Shown piece by piece: positions 12,124 to 23,374 of a stretch of DNA of 64,000 bases (its first letter is position 1; every line of letters begins with the position of its first letter). The DNA is from Coptis chinensis. Taxonomy: Eukaryota > Streptophyta > Magnoliopsida > Ranunculales > Ranunculaceae. A program made the translations under genes and the position numbers. The DNA is taken from the NCBI GenBank assembly GCA_015680905.1, contig CM027378.1, positions 39,653,001 to 39,717,000 on the forward strand. Reading direction: 5' to 3'. The notes under the pieces are model-generated. The model did not search any database. It was not told the DNA's origin and was given only the letters and a program-made list of their open reading frames with translations.

Positions 12124-14140
12124 AATGGGTTCTCGATCAAAGAATGTCAAGAATGTAGCGAAAACTACATTTAAGGGGTGCAAAAGTTATTTGGTGGCGG
12201 CGGTTCCTTTTCGGGTCGAGGTGACGCACCTGAGACTGAGAAAAAGATAGTTAGGGGGTCGAATATATTGGCTTCAATCTGTAGAGGCGATAAAAAAGCA
12301 GATGATGCCAATCTCACTAATGTAGGTGATGTAGATTTAGGAGAGAAAAAGAGAAGAAAGGGAGAGGGCACCTCAGAATCAGTGCGTAGAGAGGACCACA
12401 AATAGGTTGCTGATGTTTCGAGTAATGTAAGTGATAGTGATAGTGATACTGAGGGTGATTCTAATGTAGGTGATGGTGATACTAATATAGATTTAGATGT
12501 AGATCAAGATCAAGATCAAGCTGTAGATATAGATATGGATCGTGGGAAAAGTATAGTTGAAAGTGATGGTGATGATGGGGATGGTGAAGAAGAAGAGGGT
12601 GATGGTGAAGAATAAGATGGTGATGATGGGGAAGAGTTAGGTGATGAGGAGGGTACATGAAGAGGATGACGACGACGAGGATGATGATTTTGGAAGAAGT
12701 GCTGGAAGCCAAAACACTGGTAGAAGTCAAAGCCCATCTAGTAGGAGATTATGTGAGAAAATCCAAGAATGATTTGGAATACACACGACATGTATATAGT
12801 GGTGGCCCTTATGAGTCACTACTTTTGTATGACTATGCGTTGCATATGGCTCGCGATGTTTGGGAGAAGAGGTAATATCATACAGTTAGTACCTTGATTT
12901 TTCCTTCCAATTTTTTTTGCTTCTTCTCATTGAGTCTTTGTTGTTTCAGTCGGATCACGAAGCGTTGAAGTATGTTTCGCACCTATCCAAGTTAAGCCAA
13001 TGGGATTTCATTAATGAATTCAAAAACTCTCCCAGATTTGAAAAATGAGCTTAGAAGGACTGGGTTCTATGATCTCGTGTTTGGTTATTACGAGCATCAC
13101 GATCCACCATTGGTCTCTGCGTTTGTGGAGAGGTGGCATCCGGAGACCAACACCTTCCATATGTCGCTTGGGGAGATGATTATTACTTTGGATGATGTCT
13201 CCCAAATCTTAGGAGTCGCAGTTACATGAAGAGCAGTGCAAGGGAACACGGAGTTGAGCCGTGAGCAATTAGAGAATCTCCTACACTGTGCTCTGGGTAT
13301 ATTCCTATGCCTCTGATTAAGGTAGAGATGAAAGCGAATCACTTCATTTCAAAAGTAAAGCTAGAATTCCTACTGAGCCAGTTTGATGGGAAGGTGTATG
13401 ATAACGATATATGTAACACAACTGGGAAGGTGGTGGAGAAGGCGTTGACTTTAAGGGAAGTACAACGGGCTAAGAGCTTATATATTATTTTTCTTTGGAT
13501 GTACCGTCTTCACTGAGAAGTCTGGGGTTGGAGTGCCTATTTATTATCTAAGACTATTGTTAAAATTTAGTGAGATCGGAGACTATGCCTGGGGTGCAGC
13601 AATATTAGCATTTTTGTATAGAGGTCTTGGGACTGCCACATATGCCAAGGTGAAAGGTGTTTCAGGCTACCTAACTCTTCTACAGGTAAAACTTTAGTAT
13701 TTTAGGGATTCTTTTTAATATTAATTTTATTAATATATTAGTATGTTAACTGTGTGTATATATCTAGGCATGGATCTATGAGTACTTCTTGTTATTCAGG
13801 CTAATCCCAAACCTGGAGTATAAGTTGTCTGAGTCGCGTGTTTTTAGGCACACAATTACCGCTCCACACTATGAGGACACATGTCACGTAGTGCAGTATT
13901 ATCAGGCGATACTTGATGATATGATGATGTTCAATGTAAGTATTTTAGTTTGTTGTTTTTTTAAAAAAAAAGTAATTGTTCATTGGAGTATATGATTAAT
14001 GACACATTTTATTTTGTTTAAAGCTAAATGGCATCCCTACAATAATGTCAGAGCTATACGCCCGGTAGATGACATTGCCTTTTTTGAGGGATTGATATTT
14101 TTTTAGAATTGTGGAGGTTTACGCTGTTCCAATTTGATGT
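12124..14140 (+). pseudogene. plant mobile domain (PMD / MAIN-LIKE, aminotransferase-like) gene relic
   Basis: A possible start (MGSRSKNVKN) at 12124 leads after a frameshift into a low-complexity Asp/Glu/Ser/Gly region (12240-12660). PMD blocks follow: GGPYESLLLYDYALHMARDVW (about 12800-12872), then after an intron LKYVSHLSKLSQWDF, and from 13040 ELRRTGFYDLVFG, VSAFVERWHPETNTFHM and LGEMIITLDDVSQILG, the family's hallmark. Downstream are GDYAWGAAILAFLYRGLG (about 13580) and AWIYEYFLLFRLIPNL (about 13770). Several stops and frame changes (near 12180, 12405, 13050, 13230 and 13516) make it non-functional. PMD proteins occur both as host silencing factors (MAIN/MAIL) and inside transposons. No terminal repeats were seen here, so either origin is possible. 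Confidence 0.75.
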
Positions 14141-14329
14141 ATGTTGATTTATATATACATGGATGACATTTGTTTAATTTTGGAATTTGATGTGATTGAA
14201 AGTGGATATGAAAGTGTTGGTATTTGTTTGTGTTTGTGTATGGTATTTTCAAGTGGAATTTGATATTTGGTATTTGTTTGTGTTTGGTGTTTAATTAGGG
14301 ATATGAAAGTGTTGTAAAAACAAAATGAA

Positions 14330-15590
14330 CTAGCCAATTTCGAGGGATTAAAATTCTCTTGGCCGAATAACAGAAGAGGCCCTCTCAAAGTGTCTTCAAA
14401 ACTAGATAGAGTTTTTTTTAATGATGCTTGGAATCTGAAATATGTTGGTTGGAAGTATTTTGTTGGAGCTATATAGACAAACGTCTGATCATGCTCCCCT
14501 CATTGGAATCTCGCCCAGCATCCCCAAACCTACCAATGCTCCTTTCATATTTCTTAAAATATGGCTCACCCATCCTTCCTTCATGGACTTGGTCGCCCAC
14601 AGCTGGAACCAATTTATTGAAGGTGGTCCTTTATTGAGAGTAATGAGGAAGCTGCAGAGACTCAAGATAGACATCAAAAAAATGGAACTATGAGGTTTTT
14701 GGGATTGTGGACATCAACATTAGAAAAGCACATGAAGCATTAATAAGTGCACAATTACTTGCTGAGGACATTGACAATGAGGTACTCATCTCGCAAGTTA
14801 TTCTTAAGGAGGTCGAGTTAGACAGTGCAAGGGAGAACCGAGCAAATGTTCTGAAACAGAAAAGTAGAATTAGAACAGATGAGGAGGGCAACAGAAATTC
14901 TAAATACTTCCATAACATTTATAAGCGTAGACAGGGAGCTGCACTGATCACTGAACTCCAAATGGAGGAGGGGGTTCCTCTTATGGACCAGGATCAGATC
15001 AAACAACACATTGTTGAGTTCTATCAGGAAAAATTTAAAGCTTCTCTAGTCACTCAGGATGACTATCTGGTGGGTCTAATTCCTAGACTCATAACTCAAG
15101 ATGACAACTATAACCTCTCCAAAACCCCTAATTACTTGGAGATTGAGAAAATAGTCTTTTGCATGAACTCGAATAGCTACCTTGGTCCCAACGGCTTCCA
15201 AGGACATTTCTACACCAACTGCTAGAGTATTATACAGGTGGACATTTATCTTGCAGTCCAATCTTTTTTCATCAGCAAGATCCTCCCAAATGGCCTCAAT
15301 TCCAATTTTATCACTCTTATCCCAAAAGAGAGAAGTGCAAGTAAACTTAGTTAATTTCGTCTCATCTGTATGGAGAATTTTCTCTTCAAGATAATCACTA
15401 AGTTGATGCAAAGAAGACTGAATGTGATAGTGGATAGAATTATAACAAAAGAACAAGTGGGGTTTGTTCCTGGAAGATGTTCTCAATCTAGTATTGCTGT
15501 AGCTTCTGAACTTATAAATGAGCTTGAATTCAAAAGATATGGGGGTAACATTGCTATGAAGATTGACATTTCCCAGGCTTATGACACCAT
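14330..15590 (+). mobile_element. second LINE, 5' segment: endonuclease C-terminus and RT N-half
   Basis: Begins within an endonuclease tail (FSWPNNRRG, SKLDRVFFNDAW). It continues through the linker (SARENRANVLKQKSRI, GNRNSKYFHNIYKRRQG) into RT: ITLIPKE, then LFKIITKLMQRRLN, EQVGFVPGRCSQSSIA and MKIDISQAYDT. Frames change near 14690, 15225 and 15370. The LINE is 5'-truncated and is cut exactly after the AYDT codons by an LTR retrotransposon. The continuation is found at 47830 beyond that insert. Confidence 0.9.
15586..15590. repeat. target-site duplication ACCAT (left)
   Basis: ACCAT directly precedes the 5' LTR at 15591 and is repeated at 47830-47834 directly after the 3' LTR. Confidence 0.93.
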
Positions 15591-16275
15591 TGTAAGGGGG
15601 ATTTCCCATCATTAGATAGATGACACGTATATGGGAAATAACCTAAGACTATAGATGTCTAGAATAAGACGAGGACCACCGGATCAGATATGTGAATAAG
15701 TGATCTCGTGCTTAGAACGAGTGTTTAGTGGACATGTGTCACACACGTGACTAACTGCCTCTAAACATAACAGTTCTCCAAGTCATTAGGAACTGATATG
15801 GACAGTTGCTGAATAGAAGGAAACTGAAGAGGGCGATCTTTGATGATAAGGAAGGAATCGTGATGACATATCTTTAAGAGTTACCTTTTAGATATAATAT
15901 TCCCATATACGATGGGACATTATGATCAGCAAGGAAACCTACCTCTCATAAGATATGGTCTAGATTTAGACTTCTATAAGGAGAGAATTCCTAATAGGAA
16001 GGTAGAGTCCAAAGATGGAAGAGAACTCACAAGTGGTGAGGACAGCCCTAACCCTAGGACTCTCAAAGCTCTTCTTATATAAACTAGAGGGATTCGCTCT
16101 TAGGAACTACGCAAGATAGGGTTTGATTCTCCTAAATAAATAAGGAGATACATAGGCAGCCGCCAGGCGGTTCAACCCTAAACTCACAATCATCTCATCA
16201 CTTCTCTACTCAGTAAAAGCTTTTAGATCACAAGGCACAGAGGAAGATCAGGGGATACTCGGAAATTCCCCTACA
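15591..16275 (+). repeat. 5' LTR of the Tat-like element
   Basis: TG...CA ends. A TATA-like TATATAAA is at 16076-16083. It pairs with 47144-47829. Over the first ~175 bases I count roughly 15-20 differences by eye, more than in the LTR pair of the element nested inside it, as the nesting order requires. Confidence 0.92.
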
Positions 16276-16280
16276 TCTTG

Positions 16281-16298
16281 TGGCACCGTCTGTGGGGA
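16281..16298 (+). other. primer binding site of the Tat-like element
   Basis: TGGCACCGTCTGTGGGGA lies five bases after the 5' LTR. This form is typical of plant Tat-lineage elements, which usually read TGGCGCC at the start. Confidence 0.75.
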
Positions 16299-16362
16299 CG
16301 AAAGCAGGTAAATATTCATTCCAAATGACTGATTTAGTTTAAAAACTCTTACCATTGTGATG

Positions 16363-17853
16363 TGATAAGAGCCCAAAATTATAGTTTAAACCCTTTAATA
16401 GTATTTCTATTTAGCCAATTATGTTATTAATAATATAGGTTTATCACTAATTACGTGCTTTTGAGTATTTCAGGCTTCGGAGTTGAATAAATGTAAATTC
16501 GTTACTAATTAGGCGCTAAAAGGAGCTAAAGTGATTGCTACCCTAAAGTGATTGCTATGAAAGTTCTATGAAGAAAGCCCAAGTTTCATGGAGAAAAAGC
16601 CCTTAAAAAGCCCAAGTCAAAGTTGTTAAGTGAAAGTCAAACCGAATTAGGAAGCTGAAGAAAAGTCAATAGAACTTCAATAGGACATATCTTTGGGCTC
16701 AGACCTCATATTTGGGCCCATTTTATATCAAAATGACCGGCTCAGAAAGCTCTTTCCAATGGTCTAGACCTTGACTCGATCAGAGCAGTATAAGTTGGTG
16801 AAAACTTGCGCTATAGTAACACAACTAGAATTGGAAGTCTTGGATTCAACAAATTAGGTTTTGGACTTGATTTATGGGTCCATAACCTAGCCTAAAAGCC
16901 CATGCATGAAATTATAAACCTAAAACTCTCCTATATAAAGAGGGTTAATGCAAAACAAAACTTGGCCATCCCCCTTCCATTAATTTAGTTTTAAATTAGG
17001 GTTCTCTCTCTCTCCCTTGTTAGTTTTAGTTTATGAGTTTAGTTTGTAGCCTCCATTAGAATCTTTTAATAAAAGCCTTAGTATTCAATTTAATAATTAC
17101 TTCTTCTTTATATTATGTCTTCCTTTCATTATTTTAGTTTAATTAATCCAATGATATTAGGCTAATCCCCCCATTAGAGGTAGTGATTATGAAACCTAAT
17201 AATGAATAGATTGCTTAGTAGAATTATTTCATTGTGTATGTATTTCAATGAGTTTAGTTTATTGTATGACTTCCAAAATAAATATATAATAAATTAAACT
17301 AGGGATTGTTGTAATTAAGTCAAGAGACTTGGTTGTAATAATCCTACATGTTAGTAATAATGACTATAGATATGTAGGTTGTTGCTAGGGATGATAAAGG
17401 TTGAGGCTTTAGGTTGAATTGTTGCATGAAAACCTAAATATGATCTCCTTTAGGTTGAATCGTTGCATGAAAACCTAAATATGATCTCTTTTCAATGAAT
17501 AATTCGATTATTGCATGAAACTAGTTATTAGGTGAATTGATTACTCTTCTCTATAACTTTCTCTTCCATCAAAACCCTATTTTTATTAGTTTAGTTAATT
17601 TAGATTTATTTGAATCCATAGTATAATTGTAGAATAGAAATCTCTCAACATAACATTACTCTCACCATTGTTTCTTTGTGTTTGATTAGTTGAATTTCTT
17701 TATGTCTTGGTAGTTTAGGAGTTGAATGATTCTGTACTCTATATACTTCATGATTATTTAAGAGTAGCAATATTGATCTAAGCACTTATTTATGTGATTG
17801 ATTATTTGTGTTTACGTATAGATAGTTAGTCTAACATAAACTTGTAATTATCA
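16363..17853 (+). repeat. 5' LTR of the Athila-like element
   Basis: A TATA box TATATAAAG lies at 16932-16940. Compared with the 3' LTR it contains a partial tandem duplication around 17400-17500 (the 'tttaggttgaat...aacctaaatatgatct' stretch occurs twice) and an extra 'accctaaagtgattgct' copy near 16540. About a dozen substitutions are visible in the first ~230 bases. Confidence 0.93.
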
Positions 17854-19088
17854 AATGGCGCCGCTGCCATCTTAAACTCTTCCAAGACAAGAATTCAATT
17901 GCTTGAATCTAAGGGGCAATCCCCCATTCTCTACCCACCCACCCTCTTCATTTTTTTTTCTTTTTTTTTTCTCATATTTTCATTACTATTCACTGTTTTA
18001 GGCACAGGGGCGCCCGCCCTCCCTTGTGTCTGCAGAATCACAGTGAAGAACATTGTGGTAAAGGTATTTTTAAATTTCCAAAAATTATGAAATATTGGAG
18101 GTATAATCCTTAAGGTGTTATTGATTTACTGTAATGCTTTCAGATTTTTCCTAATTGTTTTACCTAGTGACCTAATACGATCTTTACAGTGCTGCATTTC
18201 AGGTTTCAAACCGTAAGTTTTTGGAAAAATAGACGAGTAGGGTTACTTAGGCAGTTCCAAAAATTCTAAATTTTTAACAGAAGTATCTATCATAAGTTAG
18301 GAGTTTTCATTAAAACTTTGATGAGTTTTTGATTTGTTTTGACGACCTAACTAGTGGATTGTTTCCAGTGTGTTTCTGCAGTTTTGCAACACTTAATTTC
18401 TGAACAACAGCCGATAAGGAGAGTTTGTAGAACTACAATTGCTCTAATATTTTTTACAGAAACACGCATGATCTATCAGGAGTCTCCAGTAAAATTTTGG
18501 TGATTTGTGGCTCTGTTTTGATTGGTTAACCATTCGGTTTGTGTTGTGTCCAAACACTGTTTCACAAACTTTGCAGGGCAGTAGAAGGACTTTCGTAACT
18601 CCGATTAATCTGAAATTTTACAGACGACTTACTAGACATCTTAGCAAACTACTGTAAAACTTTCAAATTTTTTTGGAGCACACGCCCGCGCCCTCATTAG
18701 CCTATTTCTGCAGTGCGCCCCGCGCCTAAGCGTCTGGACATCGTCTCAGGCAAGAGTGCGGCCTGCGCCCGTTTTAGCCCAATTTCAAACGCACCCCGCC
18801 CTTAAGTGCCTGGACTTCGAGTCAGGCAAGAGCGCACCCCGCGCCCTTATTAGGCTAATTCCAAGCGCGCCCCGCGCCCCATTCTAAAGGAAGCCCGAAT
18901 TTCTTAGGTGAGTCACTGGCTCTCCTTTTGTTCAAATTATTTTATATTCAGTGTTTCTAACTTTTTAAATACACTGAGATTGCATACACAAGACGATATT
19001 CATACGCGTAGCAAGGAGGCATTCAGGTACTCCTTCTTTCACTCCTCGTTTCTTCTGTCATAGGAGTTTAATTATAGTATAATTAGGT
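17854..19088 (+). other. leader region of the Athila-like element with GC-rich repeats
   Basis: Starts with the primer binding site at 17856. A GC-rich stretch at about 18680-18890 contains three to four degenerate copies of a unit including 'GCGCCCCGCGCC' and 'TCAGGCAAGAG', spaced roughly 80-90 bases. A similar GC-rich repeat lies in the related element at 52760-52900. No ORF of note. Confidence 0.6.
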
Positions 19089-19151
19089 TTGTTTTTCGTA
19101 GACATAAATACCACACACCTATCTAGAATTTCACACACTACACCTGCATCA

Positions 19152-21143
19152 ATGGCTAAAGAACCAGAGACTCTTCTCTCTGATTTTTATAAAGCCCTAA
19201 ACGATGGCTCTAAGTCATGCATCATTTTTGCAGACCTAGTGGGTGATTTTCAAATTCCCCTTAATATATTTAACTTGTTACCGATTTTTTATGGTTTAGA
19301 CCACAAGAAGCCTTACCAGCATATGCGTAGGATAGAACAAGTTCTCACTACATTCCATCATCCTAGCGTAAGTCCTGATCAAGTTAAACTTAGGGTGTTT
19401 CCATTCACCCTAGCCGACAAGGCGGTGTCTTGGTTAACTACCCAAACGCCAAACTCTGTGGACTCATGGGCTAATCTTGTTCAATTATTCATGGAATAGT
19501 TTTACCCACCCCTGAAGACAGATGAAATGCTTCAAAAGATTCATTTCTTCCTCCAGAATCCTCATGAATCCTTTTCAGATGTCTGGAATCGTTTCACTGA
19601 TCTTCTCAATGAATACCCGCATCATAATCTTGCGAAAGACACGCTTGTTTGTGCCTTCTTCAAAGGGCTTTTACATCGTCATAAGGAGGTTCTAGATATC
19701 ATGACTGGGGGTAGTTTTCTTACTAAAGGAGCCTTGGAGGCTTATAAATTCTTAGAAGATCAATCTAGGAGGAACAATAATTGGGGAGGTAACGACTCTT
19801 CCCGCTCCACTTCTTCTTGTGAGGATAAACCTGATTCCGAGCTTAAAACTCTTATCGATGCCCTCACTAAAAAGGTAGATGTCCTCTCTGTTCAACAACA
19901 ACCCACTCTAGTCATGAACATTAAATGTACTCGTTGTAATGTCTGTTTTAGTCTTGAGCATTCCGACTTCTATTGTCCTCTTGTCTATGCATAACCACCA
20001 CCACAACCATCAAACTTCAACCAGTTAACTCAACCTCAAGGATAAGAAAACTTAATTGACCAGAATAGAGGTTTAGTGCCCATGACCTTGAACTATCAAC
20101 ATCAAGACATGAACGCTAAACAAGCCTTAATTCCAGTTTAACCATCTACAGACAAAGTAGTAGTGACCTTGTTGGAAAAACAAAATCAAATTATGCAACA
20201 AAACTCTAACTTGATAAAAGATCAACATGATCAAAACTTTAAAATGATGCAACAAATGATGCAAATGATGCAGTCTTTGTGCCAAAAGGTTATTGACATG
20301 TCTCCTAACCAAACTAATAACCAAACACTTGGAATAAACAGTATTTAATGTAATGGTAATATAACCCCAGGGGACCTACAAGCAGTCACTACCCTTCGTT
20401 CAGGGAGAGTAGTTGATAACAAAGTGATTATGCCTGCAGATCGCTTGCAAACAGATGCTGAAAATGAAACCATATCGAATACTGTCATAGAAACTGAAGA
20501 CCCTACACCTGTAAAAGTTCCAATATGGACACCTAGATGGAAAATGGCTAAAGATAAAGCAAAGACTAATAATACTTTTGAACCTTATGCTAAATATAGA
20601 GATAAACCACCGTATCCCCATAGACTAATTGTGTCTAAAAATGATGAGAATTTTGATGAGATTAGGGAAGTGTTTAAAAATCTAACTATAAACCTATCTT
20701 TTCTAGATGCTAGAAAAAGTCTACCTGGACACGCTAAGTTTCTAAAAGAGTTGTGCACCAAGAAGAGGAAAACCAACATACCCAATGAAGCCTTCTTAAC
20801 TGAACAATATACCTCTTTATCTGAACATAACAGAATGATTAAGTACAAGGACCCTGGTTGTCCTACTATACAATGCACCTTGGGAGATTACTTCATAACA
20901 ACTGCTCTATTAGACCTGGGGGCGAGTGTTAACTTACTCCCTTTTTATTTATATCAACAACTAGGTCTAACAAAACTTCAACCAACCAAAATGACTTTGC
21001 AGTTAGCCAATCGTTCTATTAAGTATCCAAAGGGTGTAGTTGAAAATATTCTCGTTAAAGTTTAGGATTTTTACTATCCAGCCGACTTCGTTATTCTCGA
21101 CACAAAAGTTGCTCATGATTCCATTCCCATCATCTTAGGGCGT
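19152..21143 (+). pseudogene. gag-pro: gag-protease of the Athila-like element (frame continues after the solo LTR to 22947)
   Basis: Gag coats the RNA; the aspartic protease matures Gag. From MAKEPETLLSDFYKALN the same frame runs to 21143, interrupted only by stops at 19497, 19992, about 20042, 20139, 20346 and 21063, with no frameshift. Gag shows ADKAVSWLTTQTP and a domain with NPHESFSDVWNRFTDLL, PHHNLAKD and FFKGLL. The protease has ALLDLGASVNLLPFYLYQQLG with DLGAS at the active site, as is usual for Athila/Tat proteases, then VILDTK and IPIILGR. A solo LTR (1481 bp plus 5-bp duplication) splits it after ILGR. Beyond it the frame continues PFLATTNAQINCQDGSMTLSF, which is correct because 1486 leaves remainder 1. 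It ends near 22947. Dead because of the stops. Confidence 0.9.
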
Positions 21144-22624
21144 TGATAAGAGCCCAAAACTGTAGTTTTAACCCTTAATAATCATACTTTTAGATCAATT
21201 ATGTGAGTAATAAATAAGAGTTAACACTGATTACGTGTTTTTTATGTATTTCAGGCAATAAAGTCAATTATGTGCAGAAATGTGCTACTTTGGCGAGATA
21301 AATGAGCAATGATTGGTTGCTAAGAAGTTTTGTGATAAAGGCCAAGATTCAAGGAGACAAAACCTTTCTAAAGCCCGGTAAAAGCTAAGAAGTCAAAGTC
21401 AACGCGGGCAGAAACAACACACAAAGTCAGCAGAACTTCCGAAAGCCGTATCTTTGGACTCAGACCTCGGAATTGGGTCTACCTTATGTCAAAACGACCG
21501 GCTCGGGAAGAGATTTCTAATGGTCCAAGTCTTGACCCAATCAGATGAGCAAAAGTGGACGAAAAGTCTATTGAAGGAAAATCCAGCTGAAGAGCTCTTT
21601 CCGGACTAAAAGAATTGGGTTTTGGGCCCGATTTTCCTGCCCAAAACATGGCTCCAAGCCCATGCACGATTTTTAGATCTGAAGCATATAAAAACAAAAG
21701 CTTAGCTCTTTGTTAATGGTAGCTAATTAGACCTAAACTATAGATAATTCTAGATCTAGTTTTAATTGTTTTTAATTAAGTTTGGTTTCAATTCAATTCT
21801 TGTTTTAGATTAAACTCTTAAATTATTGTTCTTCATCATTAGATAAATAAAATAGTAGATTCTTGTTCATTTTGATTTTTTTATTTACAATTATTTAGAT
21901 CTAAATTCCTTTATTACTTGTTATTCATTTCCCAGTTATTACCTAAGATTTCAATTATTGTTTAGACAAATTGCATAAACATAAAATTTTTATATGATGT
22001 CTAGTTTTAATTCAATGGGAAATGATAGTTGTATGAATCAAGGATAAACCTCCATTAGAGGGGTTGAAGAAGCCTTGATGAAGCTTGATCTTTGTTAAAC
22101 TTAGAAATCGTCGTGATAGTTATTCCACTCTAGAAACGATTAATTCACCATGAGAATGGGTTTAATCGCTCACATGCTAGTTATGAATTGGTAGAAATGC
22201 CATGTATAATTAGGGATTAGAATTACTATGTTGATATGCGAAGCATTCAATTTGGATCACGACGAGTTTTTGTTAGTAGGATTAAGTCGAGTTAAGGTGG
22301 ATTCAATTCCCTTTAATTCTTTATCTAGATTCAAACCCTTAACATTCTATCATTTCGTTATTCGTAACTTGTTAATTGAATTCACCTCGTAGTATAGAAT
22401 TCCCCTCGTAAATCTCTCACTAGACTTATGATTGATTAGTTGACACGAAATCATCGCATGTTAAAGAACTAGGAGTGGAACGAACTTCCTACTCCACTAT
22501 ATCTTAATTTGATTGAGAGTAGAAAACTTTGATAAATTAGGCACACGAAAATAGTTTTAGTTTTACTTACGTTTTGAGTTTATTCGTTCATTTCGTAGGT
22601 AAACTACCATTTTTACGTTTATCA
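21144..22624 (+). mobile_element. solo LTR inserted in the protease
   Basis: 1481 bp, starting TGATAAGAGCCCAAAACTG and ending TTTTTACGTTTATCA, flanked by GGCGT at 21139-21143 and 22625-22629. It belongs to the same subfamily as the LTR at 48394-49907 and is more distant from the LTRs of its host element. With one LTR and a perfect duplication, it is best explained by recombination between two LTRs of a full insertion. Confidence 0.95.
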
Positions 22625-22918
22625 GGCGTCCTTTCTTGGCAACCACCAATGCCCAAATCAATTGTCAGGATGGCTCAATGACTCTTTCTTTTGGAAATAT
22701 TTTTGTGGAAGTTAACATGTTTAGACAAAAGCAGGGACAATTAGGTTTGCCTGTAGAAAGAGAAGTGAAGTCCATTGAGAGTTTTGTATCTCACATTAGT
22801 TCGGTTGACGCTTTCATCCCCACACTAGTAGATACCCCTCTTATGGAAGAAGACAAAGATCACAATTTCTACTCCCTAGACATAGATAGATTTTCTTCGC
22901 CTCTTTTGCAACCCTTCT

Positions 22919-23374
22919 TTGCCACCTCACGAGTCCCCTCCTATTGATATCCATTCATCCCTTGATGCCATGACGGAAGAAATTTTTTTCACCCTCTATC
23001 CCAGTGATTCTTCTAACCCACCTATTGGGGAATGTCTTGCATATCTCAAGGCCTTTGATGATATAGAACTAAGAACACTAGTTGAGCACCATTCACCCAC
23101 CTTACATTCTCATATCACTCATTCACCTTCTATCACCAATATTCCCTACCTTCCCCTTTTTCAAAGGAACCTTGAGTTTGCACTAAACCTTCTTGTTTCT
23201 CCTGTGCTTCATGACTTTCTAAGCCCATCTGGTGAAGAAGTAACACCCAAGGACAAGCCACCTGACACTTTTTCATTTTTTTCGTTTCCTTCCTTCTCAA
23301 ACTTATCCACATCCCACGTATCTTCCACAACCATCCATTTTTTCACGTTCATTCACTTGGCATCCCTTTCGTAG
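22919..23374 (+). CDS. Ser/Pro-rich ORF after the protease, unknown
   Basis: 151 codons, opening MPPHESPPIDIHSSLDAMTE, rich in Ser, Pro and His, with no recognised motif. It overlaps the end of the protease frame by about 30 bases, so it may just be the shifted continuation of the same polyprotein (acidic linker before RT). No RT motif follows. Confidence 0.35.
   Translation: MPPHESPPIDIHSSLDAMTEEIFFTLYPSDSSNPPIGECLAYLKAFDDIELRTLVEHHSPTLHSHITHSPSITNIPYLPLFQRNLEFALNLLVSPVLHDFLSPSGEEVTPKDKPPDTFSFFSFPSFSNLSTSHVSSTTIHFFTFIHLASLS

Noticed and set aside
12482-12737. His/Ser/Pro-rich minus-strand ORFs
   Set aside because: Mirror image of the acidic GAT/GAA-rich leader of the PMD relic on the plus strand.
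20163-20348. separate Met/Gln-rich gene
   Set aside because: It is in the same frame as gag-protease and bounded by its stops, so it is part of that polyprotein.
23133-23330. minus-strand ORF in the inner element
   Set aside because: Shadow of the Ser/Pro-rich plus-strand frame.
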